Of a DNA stretch of 64,000 nucleotides, positions 28,510-37,238 are shown in pieces (the stretch's first letter is position 1; each line of letters begins with the position of its first letter). The stretch lies in contig NZ_JAOCQD020000003.1 of assembly GCF_025290835.2 (NCBI RefSeq), positions 744,001-808,000 of the forward strand, in the 5' to 3' direction. The translations under genes and the position numbers were made by a program. Source of the DNA: Aquabacterium sp. OR-4 (GTDB lineage Bacteria; Pseudomonadota; Gammaproteobacteria; Burkholderiales; Burkholderiaceae_C). Under the pieces are notes generated by a model. It was not told the DNA's origin and searched no databases. It worked only from the letters and a program-made list of their open reading frames with translations.

Positions 28510-29118
28510 ATGACCCCCTTCACCCGCCTGACCCGCCGCGGCCTGGCCGCCACGCTGCTGGCCGGCAGCCTGGGCACCCTGGCCGACGCAGGTCATGACC
28601 ACGGCCCGGCCCAGCCCGCCGTGGCTGGCGCCGCGCTGCCGCGTTTTGCCGCGCAGTCCGATCAGTTCGAGCTGGTGGGCGTGCTCGATGGCCGCCGGCT
28701 GAACCTGTACCTCGACCGTTTTGCCGACAACGCGCCGGTGCCCGGTGCGCGCATCGAGCTCGACCTGGCCGGCAGCCGCCACAGCGCCCAGCCGCAGCCC
28801 GACGGCAGCTACACCCTGCTGTTGAAGGCCGCGCCCGCACCGGGCCTGCTGTCGGTGACCGCCACCGTGAGCCTGGGCGCCGAGGTCGACCTGCTGGCCG
28901 CCGACCTGGACGTGGGCGCGCCGGCCCATGCCCACGGGGCTGAGCCGGGGCCGGGCGGCTGGTTCACGCCCGCCCGGCTGGGCGGGGCGCTGGGCGCCGT
29001 GGGCGCAGGGCTGGCCCTGGCCCTGGCCCTGCTGCTGAACCGGCTGCGTCGGCGCCTGGCAAGCACGGCGCCGGGCGCCGCCGCCGCGCCCGCCGGCACC
29101 GTGGGAGAGTCCGCATGA
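28510..29118 (+). CDS. Periplasmic accessory protein of the RND metal efflux operon
   Basis: 202 residues. Signal-type N-terminus, His-containing start of the mature part (G-H-D-H-G), a beta-rich middle (about 55-145; F-E-L-V-G-V-L-D-G-R-R-L-N-L-Y-L-D), a second His pair (H-A-H-G) and one C-terminal membrane helix (about 160-180) with a basic tail. No family assigned with certainty. It lies between the TolC-like and adaptor genes, suggesting metal binding or delivery to the efflux complex. An upstream ATG at 28459 overlaps the czcC-like stop, but AGGA precedes 28510. Confidence 0.65.
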   Translation: MTPFTRLTRRGLAATLLAGSLGTLADAGHDHGPAQPAVAGAALPRFAAQSDQFELVGVLDGRRLNLYLDRFADNAPVPGARIELDLAGSRHSAQPQPDGSYTLLLKAAPAPGLLSVTATVSLGAEVDLLAADLDVGAPAHAHGAEPGPGGWFTPARLGGALGAVGAGLALALALLLNRLRRRLASTAPGAAAAPAGTVGESA

Positions 29119-30326
29119 GCGCCTGCGCCCAACCAGGCCGGTCCCGGCCCGCACCCCGGCGGGTGGCTGCGCCGGCCGTGTGGCCGCCTGTGTGGCCGCC
29201 TGTGTGGCCAGCCGGCCGCAGGGCCGTGCGGCGCGCGTTGGCCCTGCTGATGCTGGCCGCCGTCGCCACGCTGCCGGCCCAGGCCGGGCCGGGCCACGAG
29301 CATGGCCCCGCGGCGCCGGCCCCCAGCGCCAACGGCCCGCAGCGTCTGGCCGACGGCAGCGTGTTCCTGCCCAAACCGGCGCAGCACCAGCTGGGCGTGC
29401 GCACCCTGCTGACCGAGGCCGCCGAGCTGCCGCGCACGCTGGCGCTGAACGGCACGGTGACCATGGACCCCAACGCCGGTGGCCGGGTGCAGGCGCTCCA
29501 TGCCGGGCGCATCGAGCCCGGCCCGCGCGGTCTGCCCCAGGCCGGGCAGGCGGTGCGCAAGGGCGAGCTGCTGGCCCATGTGCTGACGGCCGTGGCGCCG
29601 CTGGAGCGCGCCGGCCAGGCCGCCCAGCTGGCCGAGCTGCGCGCCGCGCTGGCGCTGGCCCACAAGCGCCTGGCGCGCCTGCAGCTGCTGGCCGACACCG
29701 TGCCGCGCAAGGACATCGAGGCCGCCGAGAGCGAGGCCGCCAGCCTCGAGCAGCGCATCGCAGCGCTGGGCAGCGGCCTGGCCGCGCGCGAGGCGCTGGT
29801 GGCGCCGGTGTCGGGCGTGATCGCCTCGGCCCAGGTGGTGGCCGGCCAGGTGGTCGAGGCGCGCGAGCTGCTGTTCGAGATCGTCGACCCCGGGCGCCTG
29901 CGCATCGAGGCCCTGGCCTTTGATCCGGCGCTGGCGGCCGAGGTGGCCGGCGCCTGGCTGGCGCTGGGCGATCAGCGCGTGCCGCTGGTGTTTGCCGGCG
30001 CTGCCCGCAGCCTGCGCGACCAGGCCCTGCCGCTGGGCTTTCGCGCCCAGGGCGCGGCGCTGCAGGCCCTGGCGGTGGGCCAGCCAGTGCGGGTGTTCGT
30101 GCACACGCGCAGCACCGTGCGCGGCATTGCCGTGCCGGTGGCTGCGCTGATGAAGAGCCCGGCCAACCAGAGCATCGTGTGGGTCAAGACCGCGGCCGAG
30201 CTGTTTGCGCCGCGCGTGGTCATGGTCGAGCCGCTGGACGGCGTGCGCGTGGCCGTCACCGCGGGGCTGCAGCCCGGCGAGCGCATCGCCACCCAGGGCG
30301 CGGCGCTGATCAACCAGATCCGCTGA
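29115..30326 (+). CDS. czcB: CzcB-like RND periplasmic adaptor
   Basis: 403 residues. A membrane/signal segment is followed by a short His motif (G-H-E-H-G), a lipoyl/barrel-sandwich half (A-G-R-V-Q-A-L-H-A-G-R-I-E-P-G-P), an alpha hairpin (about 175-230), the second lipoyl half (V-A-P-V-S-G-V-I) and beta-barrel/membrane-proximal domains. Links the RND pump to the TolC-like channel. The start overlaps the previous stop by 4 bp. The leader contains a W-P-P-V repeat coded by tandem GTGTGGCCGCCT units at about 29178-29210, so the true start could be further downstream. Confidence 0.85.
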   Translation: MSACAQPGRSRPAPRRVAAPAVWPPVWPPVWPAGRRAVRRALALLMLAAVATLPAQAGPGHEHGPAAPAPSANGPQRLADGSVFLPKPAQHQLGVRTLLTEAAELPRTLALNGTVTMDPNAGGRVQALHAGRIEPGPRGLPQAGQAVRKGELLAHVLTAVAPLERAGQAAQLAELRAALALAHKRLARLQLLADTVPRKDIEAAESEAASLEQRIAALGSGLAAREALVAPVSGVIASAQVVAGQVVEARELLFEIVDPGRLRIEALAFDPALAAEVAGAWLALGDQRVPLVFAGAARSLRDQALPLGFRAQGAALQALAVGQPVRVFVHTRSTVRGIAVPVAALMKSPANQSIVWVKTAAELFAPRVVMVEPLDGVRVAVTAGLQPGERIATQGAALINQIR

Positions 30327-30336
30327 GGGCGCCGCG

Positions 30337-33300
30337 ATGTTCAAGTGGCTTCTCGAGCACAGCCTGGCCAACCGCCTGCTGGTGCTGCTGACCGGTCTGG
30401 CGCTGATGGCCTATGGCGCATACACGCTGTCGCGCACGCCGGTGGACGTGTTTCCAGACCTCGACAAACCCACGGTCACGCTGATGACCGAGGCCGGCGG
30501 CATGGCCGCCGAAGAGGTGGAGCAGCTGATCGGCCTGCCGCTGGAGGCGGCCGTCAGCGGCCTGCCGGGGGTGGAATCGGTGCGCTCCACCGCCTCGGCC
30601 GGCCTGTCCTTCGTGTACCTCACCTTCAACTGGCAGACCGACATCTACCGGGCGCGGCAGCTGGTGTCGGAGCGGCTGGCCACACTGGAGACCAGCCTGC
30701 CCGCCGGCGTGGTGGCGCACATGGGGCCGGTCAGCTCGATCATGGGCGAGATCCTGCAGATCGCGATCCCGCTCGACCCCGCGCGCATCAGCCCGATGGC
30801 GGTGCGCGAGTACGCCGACTGGGTGCTGCGCCCGCGCCTGCTGTCGGTGCCCGGCGTGGCCCAGGTGATCCCCATCGGCGGCGAGGTGCGCCAGTTTCAG
30901 GTGCAGCCCGACACCGCGCGCCTGGCCGCGCTGGGCGTCACCCACGATCAGCTGGTGGCGGCGCTGAAGGGATTTGCCGCCAACACCTCGGGCGGCTTTC
31001 TCGAGCGCAATGGCCGCGAGGTCCTGATCCGCCACCTGGCGCGCGCGCCCGATGGCAGCACCGGCGCGCTGGACGAGCTGAAGAACCTGGCGCTCGGCGC
31101 CCGCGGCGGCCAGCCGATCCTGCTGCGCCAGGTGGCCGAGGTGAGCTTTGCCGCCGCGCCGCGCCGCGGCGATGCCGGCTTCGAGGGCCGGCCGGCGGTG
31201 ATCCTGGGCATCCAGAAGCAGCCCGGCGCCGACACGCTGGCGCTCACCCGCAGCATCGAGGCGGCGCTGGGCGGCCTGCGCGTCTCGCTGCCGCCGGGCA
31301 TGGACGCGCCGCGCGTCACCTTCCGCCAGGCCAGCTTCATCGAGGCCTCGATCGGCACGCTGCAAGGCAAGCTGCTGGGCGCCTCGCTGGTGGTGGCGCT
31401 GATCCTGTTCTTCTTTCTCGGCACGCTGCGGCCCACGCTGATCGCGCTGACCGCGATCCCGGTGTCGATCTGCATCACCGCGCTGGTGTTCCACTACTTC
31501 GGCCTGTCGATCAACACCATGACGCTGGGCGGCCTGGCCATCGCCATCGGCGGCCTGGTGGACGATGCGGTGGTGGATGTGGAGAACATCATCCGCCGCC
31601 TCAAGGCCAACCGCGCACTGCCGGCGGCGCAGCGCCTGGCACCGCTGGCGCTGGTGGCGCGGGCCTCGCTGGAGGTGCGCTCGGGCATCCTGTATGCCAC
31701 GGTGCTGATCGTGCTGGTGTTCCTGCCGCTGTTTGCGCTGCCGGGCCTGGAGGGCCGGCTGTTCGTGCCGCTGGGCGTGGCCTTCATCGTCTCCACCCTG
31801 GCCTCGCTGCTGGTGTCGGTGACGCTCACGCCGGTGCTCAGCCTGTGGCTGCTGCCGGGCATGCAGAACCTGGCGCATGGCGACACGCGCGTGCTGCGCT
31901 GGCTGAAGGCGCGCTACGCCGTGGCGCTGCGCGGGGTGCTGGGCCGCCCGCGTGCGGCGCTGGCCGCGGCAGCGCTGGCGGTGCTGCTGTCGGCGGCGGC
32001 GCTGCCCTGGTTTGCCACCAGCTTCTTGCCGCCCTTCAGCGAGGGCACGCTGCTGATCGGGCTGCGGCTCAACCCTGGCATCACGCTGGACGAGTCGTCG
32101 GCGCTGGCGCGCCAGGCCGAACGCCTGGTGCGCCAGGTGCCCGAGGTCACGCATGTCGGCCGCCGCAGCGGCCGGGCCGAGCTCGACGAGCATGCCGAGG
32201 GCGTGCATGTCAGCGAGCTGGACGTGGGCCTGAAGCCCAGCGCCGAGCTGCGTCGCAGCATGGACGAGATCCGTGCCGACATCCGCGCCCGGCTGATCAA
32301 TCTGCCGGCGGCGCTCGAGATCGGCCAGCCGATCTCGCACCGCATCGACCACATGCTGTCGGGCGTGCGCTCGCAGATCGCGATCAAGATCTTCGGCGAG
32401 GATCTGGACGCGCTGCGCGGCCAGGCCGAGACGCTGCGCGCGCGGCTGGCGGGCATTGCCGGCCTGGCCGACCTGCAGGTCGAGAAGCAGGTGCTGGCGC
32501 CGCAGATCCGGGTGCTGGTGGACAGCGCGGCGGCGGCGCGCCACGGCCTGCCGCCCGCGCAGGTGCTGGCCACGCTGCAGGGCCTGGTGGCGGGCGAGAC
32601 GGTGTCGCAGGTGGCCGAGGGCGGGCGGCGCTTTGCGCTGGTGCTGCGCCTGCCCGAAGCCGCGCGCGGCGCCGAGGGCCTGGGCCAGCTGATGATCGGC
32701 ACGCCGCTGGGGCCGGTGCCGCTGTCGCGCCTGGCCCGCATCGACGAAGGCGACGGCCCCAACCAGATCAGCCGCGACGACGGCAAGCGCCGCATCGTGC
32801 TCTCGGCCAATGCCTCGGGGCGGCCGCTGTCGGAGGTGGTGGCCGACATCCGCCGCGTGGTGGCCGACACCCGGCTGCCCGAAGGCGGCTTCATCACGCT
32901 GGGCGGGCAGTTCCAGGCGCAGGAGCAGGCGTCGCGGCTGATCGGCCTGCTGTCGCTGCTGTCGCTGGGCCTGATGTTCGTGGTGCTGCACCAGCGCTAC
33001 CGCTCGGCGGTGCTGGCGCTGCTGGTGATGGTGAACGTGCCGCTGGCCCTGGTGGGCGCGGTGATCGGCCTGGCCTGGTCGGGCCAGCCGCTGTCGGTGG
33101 CCGCGCTGGTGGGCTTCATCACGCTGGCCGGCATCTCGCTGCGCAACGGCATCCTCAAGCTCAGCCACTACCTGCACCTGATGCGCCACGAGGGCGAGGC
33201 CTTCGGCCTGCCGATGATCGTGCGCGGTTCGCTCGAGCGCCTGAGCCCGGTGCTGATGACTGCGCTGGTCACCGCCTTTGCGCTGGCGCCGCTGCTGTTC

Positions 33301-33471
33301 GAGGCCGAGCGCCCCGGCACCGAGATCCTGCACCCGGTGGCGGTGGTGATCTTCTCGGGCCTGGTCAGCGCCACCCTGCTCGACACCCTGCTGACGCCGG
33401 CGATGTTCTGGCTGTTCGGCCGCCGCCCGGCCGAGCGCTGGCGGCAGACCGAACCGGCCGAGCCGGCCTGA
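30337..33471 (+). CDS. CzcA-family heavy-metal RND efflux pump
   Basis: 1044 residues with the RND plan: helix 1 at the N-terminus, a large periplasmic loop, helices 2-6, a second loop, and helices 8-12. HME-RND features include T-P-V-D-V-F-P-D-L near residue 32. The helix-4 proton-relay motif reads A-I-G-G-L-V-D-D-A-V-V-D-V-E-N: Asp and Glu equivalents of CzcA D408 and E415 are present, but the D402 position is Ala. This separates it from true Zn/Co/Cd CzcA pumps, so the metal is uncertain. It starts 10 bp after the adaptor gene. Confidence 0.9.
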   Translation: MFKWLLEHSLANRLLVLLTGLALMAYGAYTLSRTPVDVFPDLDKPTVTLMTEAGGMAAEEVEQLIGLPLEAAVSGLPGVESVRSTASAGLSFVYLTFNWQTDIYRARQLVSERLATLETSLPAGVVAHMGPVSSIMGEILQIAIPLDPARISPMAVREYADWVLRPRLLSVPGVAQVIPIGGEVRQFQVQPDTARLAALGVTHDQLVAALKGFAANTSGGFLERNGREVLIRHLARAPDGSTGALDELKNLALGARGGQPILLRQVAEVSFAAAPRRGDAGFEGRPAVILGIQKQPGADTLALTRSIEAALGGLRVSLPPGMDAPRVTFRQASFIEASIGTLQGKLLGASLVVALILFFFLGTLRPTLIALTAIPVSICITALVFHYFGLSINTMTLGGLAIAIGGLVDDAVVDVENIIRRLKANRALPAAQRLAPLALVARASLEVRSGILYATVLIVLVFLPLFALPGLEGRLFVPLGVAFIVSTLASLLVSVTLTPVLSLWLLPGMQNLAHGDTRVLRWLKARYAVALRGVLGRPRAALAAAALAVLLSAAALPWFATSFLPPFSEGTLLIGLRLNPGITLDESSALARQAERLVRQVPEVTHVGRRSGRAELDEHAEGVHVSELDVGLKPSAELRRSMDEIRADIRARLINLPAALEIGQPISHRIDHMLSGVRSQIAIKIFGEDLDALRGQAETLRARLAGIAGLADLQVEKQVLAPQIRVLVDSAAAARHGLPPAQVLATLQGLVAGETVSQVAEGGRRFALVLRLPEAARGAEGLGQLMIGTPLGPVPLSRLARIDEGDGPNQISRDDGKRRIVLSANASGRPLSEVVADIRRVVADTRLPEGGFITLGGQFQAQEQASRLIGLLSLLSLGLMFVVLHQRYRSAVLALLVMVNVPLALVGAVIGLAWSGQPLSVAALVGFITLAGISLRNGILKLSHYLHLMRHEGEAFGLPMIVRGSLERLSPVLMTALVTAFALAPLLFEAERPGTEILHPVAVVIFSGLVSATLLDTLLTPAMFWLFGRRPAERWRQTEPAEPA

Positions 33472-33479
33472 TGGCCGGG

Positions 33480-33519
33480 TCGCCTGATCGCCTGATGGCC
33501 TGATTGCCTGATCGCCTGA
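33480..33519. repeat. Octamer tandem repeat, five copies
   Basis: Five units of 8 bp, consensus TCGCCTGA, directly after the RND pump stop. On the other strand the unit reads as a rotation of GGCGATCA, close to the GGCGACCG units of the satellite at 63323. It may mark a recombination or slippage hot spot. Confidence 0.75.
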
Positions 33520-33578
33520 TTGCTGCCAACGACTCCCCTTCACGCGTGCCCGACACGCCCTGACGAAAGACCTTGAAC

Positions 33579-33980
33579 ATGACCCCCATCGCCTGGCTTC
33601 GCGCCCTCACCCTGACCCTGGCGACCACCGGCGCCGCACTGGCCGCCGACAAGGCCCACGGCCCCGGCCACCACGACCACCAGCCGCAGCACGGCGGCGT
33701 GGTGGTCGGGGGGCGCGAGTTCGACCACGAGCTGGTGGCGCGGCCCGAGGCCATCCGCCTGTACGTGCGCGGCCATGGCCAAGCGGTGAACCTGGCCCAG
33801 GCCAGCGCCCGCCTGGTGCTGCTGAACGGCAGCGAGAAGCAGGAGGTGACCCTGCTGCCGGCCGGCGGTGACCGGCTCGAGGCCACCGGCAGCTTCAAGC
33901 TGGGTGCCGGCACCAAGGCGGTGGCGGCGCTCACCATCGGCGGCCGCGCGGCCGGCACGGTGCGCTTTGTGCTGAAGTAA
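33579..33980 (+). CDS. Small His-rich periplasmic protein downstream of the RND pump
   Basis: 133 residues: signal peptide (about 1-22, A-L-A-A-D), then a His-rich segment (H-G-P-G-H-H-D-H-Q-P-Q-H-G-G) and a compact beta-type domain with F-D-H-E-L-V near residue 50. The pattern fits a periplasmic metal-binding protein of the kind often found at the end of metal RND operons. ATG 33579 follows a GAAAGA element; TTG 33573 is less likely. Function beyond probable metal binding is unknown. Confidence 0.7.
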   Translation: MTPIAWLRALTLTLATTGAALAADKAHGPGHHDHQPQHGGVVVGGREFDHELVARPEAIRLYVRGHGQAVNLAQASARLVLLNGSEKQEVTLLPAGGDRLEATGSFKLGAGTKAVAALTIGGRAAGTVRFVLK

Positions 33981-34022
33981 GGCGCTGCCGGGCGGCTGCG
34001 GGCCGCGTGGCCCATGGGCTGG

Positions 34023-34532
34023 TCAGCCGGTCAGCCGGTCAGCGGCGCCGTGTCGGCACGGCGCGGCGCCGCCCACCTGGCGGTTCTGGCCTTCCAGCTC
34101 GAAGGGGCGGCCCACGGCGGCCAGCACCTTGTCGCCCACGCTGCGGGCGATGGCGGCATCGCACACACCGGTGAGCAGAGTCGCGAACTCGTCGCCGCCC
34201 AGGCGGCACACCAGGTCGGTGTCGCGCACCGCGCGCTGCAGGCGCCGCGCCACACCCTGCAGCAGCTGGTCGCCGGCGGCATGGCCCAGCGTGTCGTTGA
34301 CGGCCTTGAAATGGTCGAGGTCGATGTACAGCAGCGCCAGCTCATCGCCTTCACCCTGCAGGCGCTCCTGCTCGCGGCGCTGCATCGTGGTGTCCTGGCT
34401 GATGCCCACGAAGCCGTCAAACACGCCGTCCAGCTTGATCGGCAGGCAGCTCAGCGCCAGCCAGGTGGTGCCCTCGGGCGTCGGGTAGTCGAGCACGAAC
34501 TCCACCGCCTCGCCGGCAAAGGCCTGCTTCAT
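34023..34532 (-). pseudogene. Remnant of a PAS/GGDEF diguanylate cyclase
   Basis: The 169-residue frame keeps the end of a PAS/PAC domain (F-D-G-F-V-G-I-S-Q-D-T-T) and a GGDEF core with intact R-L-G-G-D-E-F and Y-I-D-L-D-H-F. The linker and the start of the GGDEF fold (the D-A-L-T-G-L-P-N-R region) are missing between them. The conserved end (S-I-G-I-A) is replaced by an unrelated tail. No sensor domain precedes it. Length and gaps argue for decay by internal and terminal deletion; c-di-GMP synthesis is unlikely. Confidence 0.65.
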
Positions 34533-34608
34533 GAACGGCCGGCCCCGGCCCCGGCGCCGGCCCTGGCACCAGCCCCAACCCCGGCGTGAACGATGCGATC
34601 ATGGCCGC

Positions 34609-35625
34609 ATGAACTCTTTCGCATGGGGCCTGGTCGGGCCGGGCCGCATTGCCCACACGTTTGCCGAGGTGGTGCAGCAGCGCGCCGGCATGCACCTGCA
34701 CACGGTGCAGGGCCGCGATGCGGCGCGCGCCCAGGCCTTTGCCGGGCAGTGGGCGCGGCCGGGCCGGCCGGTGCCGCAGGTGGCCGCCAGCCTGGCGCAG
34801 ATGCTGGCCGATCCGGCCATCGACGGCGTCTACATCGCCACGCCGCATGCCCAGCATGTGCAGGCCATCGAGGCCTGCCTGCTGGCCGGCAAGCCGGTGC
34901 TGTGCGAGAAGCCGCTGGTGGCCACGCAGGCCCAGGCCCAGCGCGTGGTGGCGCTGGCCCAGGCCCGCGGCGTGTTCTTGATGGAGGCGCTGTGGACGCG
35001 CTTTCTGCCGCTGTATGCCGGCGTGCGGCAATGGCTGGCGGCGGGCGAGATCGGCGCGGTGCAGCATGTGCAGAGCAGCTTCTGCTTTGCTGCCAACCCC
35101 GATCCGGCCGGCCGCATGTGGAACCCGGCACTGGCCGGCGGCGCGCTGCTCGACCTGGGCGTCTACAACCTGGCGCTGAGCCGCTGGGCGCTCGAAAGTG
35201 CGCCCGGCAACTGCCCGCCGCTGGCCCGCCTGCATGTGGATGGGGCGCTGGCCGCCACCGGGGTGGATCGGCGTGTGGCCGGCACCCTGGTGTTCGAGGG
35301 CGGCGCGGTGGCGCAGTTCGTCTGCGCGGGCGACGGCAAGGGCGAAAACGCGTTGTCCATCCAGGGCGAGCGCGGCCACATCCGCGTGGCCGAGCCTTTC
35401 TGGGGGGCCACCCAGGCCACGCTGCAGCGGCCCGGCGAGCCGGTGCTGACCCTTGATCGCCCGCACGAGATCAACGGCTTCGAGGGCGAGATCGACGAGG
35501 CCGTGCGCTGCGTGCGCGCCGGCCTGGGCGAGAGCCCGGCCATGCCGCTGGCCGAGACCCTGGTGCTGGCCGGCTGGATGCAGGAGATCCGCCGCCGTCT
35601 GGGCGTGGTCTACCCCTTCGACTGA
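34609..35625 (+). CDS. Gfo/Idh/MocA-family oxidoreductase
   Basis: 338 residues with an N-terminal NAD(P)-binding fold (G-L-V-G-P-G-R-I-A-H-T-F), the family's D-G-V-Y-I-A-T-P-H strand, E-K-P-L at about residue 104 (catalytic Lys of the EKP motif) and the C-terminal alpha/beta substrate domain. Closest in layout to trans-1,2-dihydrobenzenediol/D-xylose dehydrogenase types (M-E-A-L-W-T-R-F). The substrate is probably a sugar or diol. Stands alone. Confidence 0.87.
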   Translation: MNSFAWGLVGPGRIAHTFAEVVQQRAGMHLHTVQGRDAARAQAFAGQWARPGRPVPQVAASLAQMLADPAIDGVYIATPHAQHVQAIEACLLAGKPVLCEKPLVATQAQAQRVVALAQARGVFLMEALWTRFLPLYAGVRQWLAAGEIGAVQHVQSSFCFAANPDPAGRMWNPALAGGALLDLGVYNLALSRWALESAPGNCPPLARLHVDGALAATGVDRRVAGTLVFEGGAVAQFVCAGDGKGENALSIQGERGHIRVAEPFWGATQATLQRPGEPVLTLDRPHEINGFEGEIDEAVRCVRAGLGESPAMPLAETLVLAGWMQEIRRRLGVVYPFD

Positions 35626-35753
35626 CAAGGTGGGAATGAACCTGCTGCGCGGGCCCATGGCGGCGCTGCGCGACTCGCCGTGCGGGTGTGCGGCTGCTTT
35701 GCTCGAGCCACCCTGCGCCCGCTCGCGACGGTTCCTTCACACCCTCTGAGCAA

Positions 35754-35787
35754 GCGCCACCGAGCCCGCTGCGCGGGCAGCTGGCGC
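35754..35787. terminator. Candidate stem-loop terminator after the oxidoreductase
   Basis: Inner stem GCCCGC/GCGGGC (35764-35769 and 35773-35778) with loop TGC, enlarged by an outer GCGCCA/TGGCGC pairing (35754-35759 and 35782-35787). It lies in the 194-bp gap between convergent genes. No T-tract. Nothing else is recognisable in that gap. Confidence 0.4.
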
Positions 35788-35819
35788 CAATCGCCCTGAG
35801 CCTGCGCGCGACGCCCCGC

Positions 35820-37190
35820 TCAGCCCTTGTCGGCGGCCGGCGCCCGGCGCCGGGCTGGCGTGCCAGCGGTCTTGGCCGCCGCCTTGCGGGCCGGCGGCCG
35901 CTTGGTGGCGTGGGGCGTGGCAGGTGGCGTGGCGGGTGGCAGCACGCTGCGCAGCAAGGCCTCGCAGGCCAGCTGGGTCATGCGCCTGGGCACCGGGTAC
36001 TGGGTGTCGGCCTCCCAGCAGGCGGCGCGGGCCAGCGCCGGGATGTCGGCCTCGCGCAGCGCCGCCAGCGTGCGCGGAATGGCCACCGCGTCGCACAGTG
36101 CCTGCACGCCGTCGATGAAGCGCAGCGCCAGCGTGGCCTCGGTGTCGTGGCCGTCATTGACGCCGTCGTCCAGGCCCACGGCACGGGCCAGCGCGGCCAG
36201 CGGCGCCGCGGCCTCGGCCTGGCAAAAGCGCAGCACGGCCGGCAGCATCAGCGCGTTGGCCAGGCCGTGGGGCGTGTGATAACGCCCGCCCAGCTGGTGC
36301 GCAATGGCGTGCACATTGCCCACGCTGGCGCGGGTGAAGGCCAGGCCGGCCCAGGTGCTGGCCAGAGCCATCTGCTCGCGCGCCTGCAGCTGACGGCCGT
36401 CGTCGAAGGCCGGCTTCAGCCAGCGCCAGATCAGCACCACCGCGGCGCGGGCCAGGCGGCTGGTGTGCGGCGTGGCCCACTGGCTGATGCTGGCCTCGAT
36501 GGCGTGGGTGAGCGCGTCGATGCCGGTGGCGGCCGTTACCGCGGGCGGCAGGCCCACCATCAGCAAGGGGTCGAGCGCGGCCATCTCGGGCACGATGCGG
36601 GTATCGGCCACCACCCGCTTGCGCCCCCCTGCGCCGGGGTTGCCGGGCTCGCCGGGCTCGGAGATCACCGCGGCCACCGTGACCTCGCTGCCGGTGCCGG
36701 CCGTGGTGGGCACGGCGTAGAGCGGCGGCGGGCCGTGCTGGCCCTTGAAGTAGCCCACCAGCTCGGCCGGCGGCCGGCCGTTGGCGGCGGCCAGGCCGAT
36801 GACTTTGGCCGCATCCATCACCGAGCCGCCACCCACGGCGACGATGCCGTCGCAGCCTTCGCCCAGGTAGCAGGTCACGCCGGCCTCCACATCGGCCACC
36901 GGCGCGTCGGCCCGCACCGCGTCAAACACCACCAGCGGCACGCCGGCGGCGGCCAGGGCCTCGCACAGCGCCTGGGCGAGGCCGAGGCGGGCCACCTCGG
37001 CGTCGGTCACCAGCAGCAGCTTGCGGTGGCCGAAGGCGGCAATCGCCTGGCCCAGCCGGGCCGAGGCGCCGGCACCCACCAGCAGCAGCGGCTGCGGGAT
37101 CGGCACCCGTTTTGTCACCACCCCGGCCGCGCGTTTGAGCCGGGGCAGGCCAAGGCTGCGGGCCATGTCGCTGATCAATTCGGGAAACAT
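35820..37190 (-). CDS. Iron-containing alcohol dehydrogenase
   Basis: 456 residues of the group III (Fe-type) family: NAD-binding G-G-G-S-V-M-D-A-A-K (about 120), T-T-A-G-T-G-S-E-V, and metal-ligand motifs with D-A-L-T-H-A-I-E and H-A-I-A-H-Q-L-G-G-R-Y-H-T-P-H-G. Oxidises alcohols or reduces aldehydes; substrate not determinable. An unusual basic Ala/Pro/Lys/Arg-rich C-terminal tail of about 40 residues follows the normal domain end. Divergent from the acyl-reductase-like gene with only 48 bp between starts, so the two are probably co-regulated. Confidence 0.88.
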   Translation of the reverse strand: MFPELISDMARSLGLPRLKRAAGVVTKRVPIPQPLLLVGAGASARLGQAIAAFGHRKLLLVTDAEVARLGLAQALCEALAAAGVPLVVFDAVRADAPVADVEAGVTCYLGEGCDGIVAVGGGSVMDAAKVIGLAAANGRPPAELVGYFKGQHGPPPLYAVPTTAGTGSEVTVAAVISEPGEPGNPGAGGRKRVVADTRIVPEMAALDPLLMVGLPPAVTAATGIDALTHAIEASISQWATPHTSRLARAAVVLIWRWLKPAFDDGRQLQAREQMALASTWAGLAFTRASVGNVHAIAHQLGGRYHTPHGLANALMLPAVLRFCQAEAAAPLAALARAVGLDDGVNDGHDTEATLALRFIDGVQALCDAVAIPRTLAALREADIPALARAACWEADTQYPVPRRMTQLACEALLRSVLPPATPPATPHATKRPPARKAAAKTAGTPARRRAPAADKG

Positions 37191-37238
37191 CGGCCGGCTC
37201 CATCATCTTGACTTTGGCCAGTTTGCCCAAGGACAACC

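Noticed and set aside
30310-33543. A 1077-codon minus-strand open frame opposite the RND pump
   Set aside because: Gln/Arg/His-rich shadow frame with no domain; the plus-strand pump is clearly real.
35626-35819. Possible small gene between the oxidoreductase and alcohol dehydrogenase
   Set aside because: No start with a ribosome site and no coherent protein; only hairpin-forming sequence is visible.
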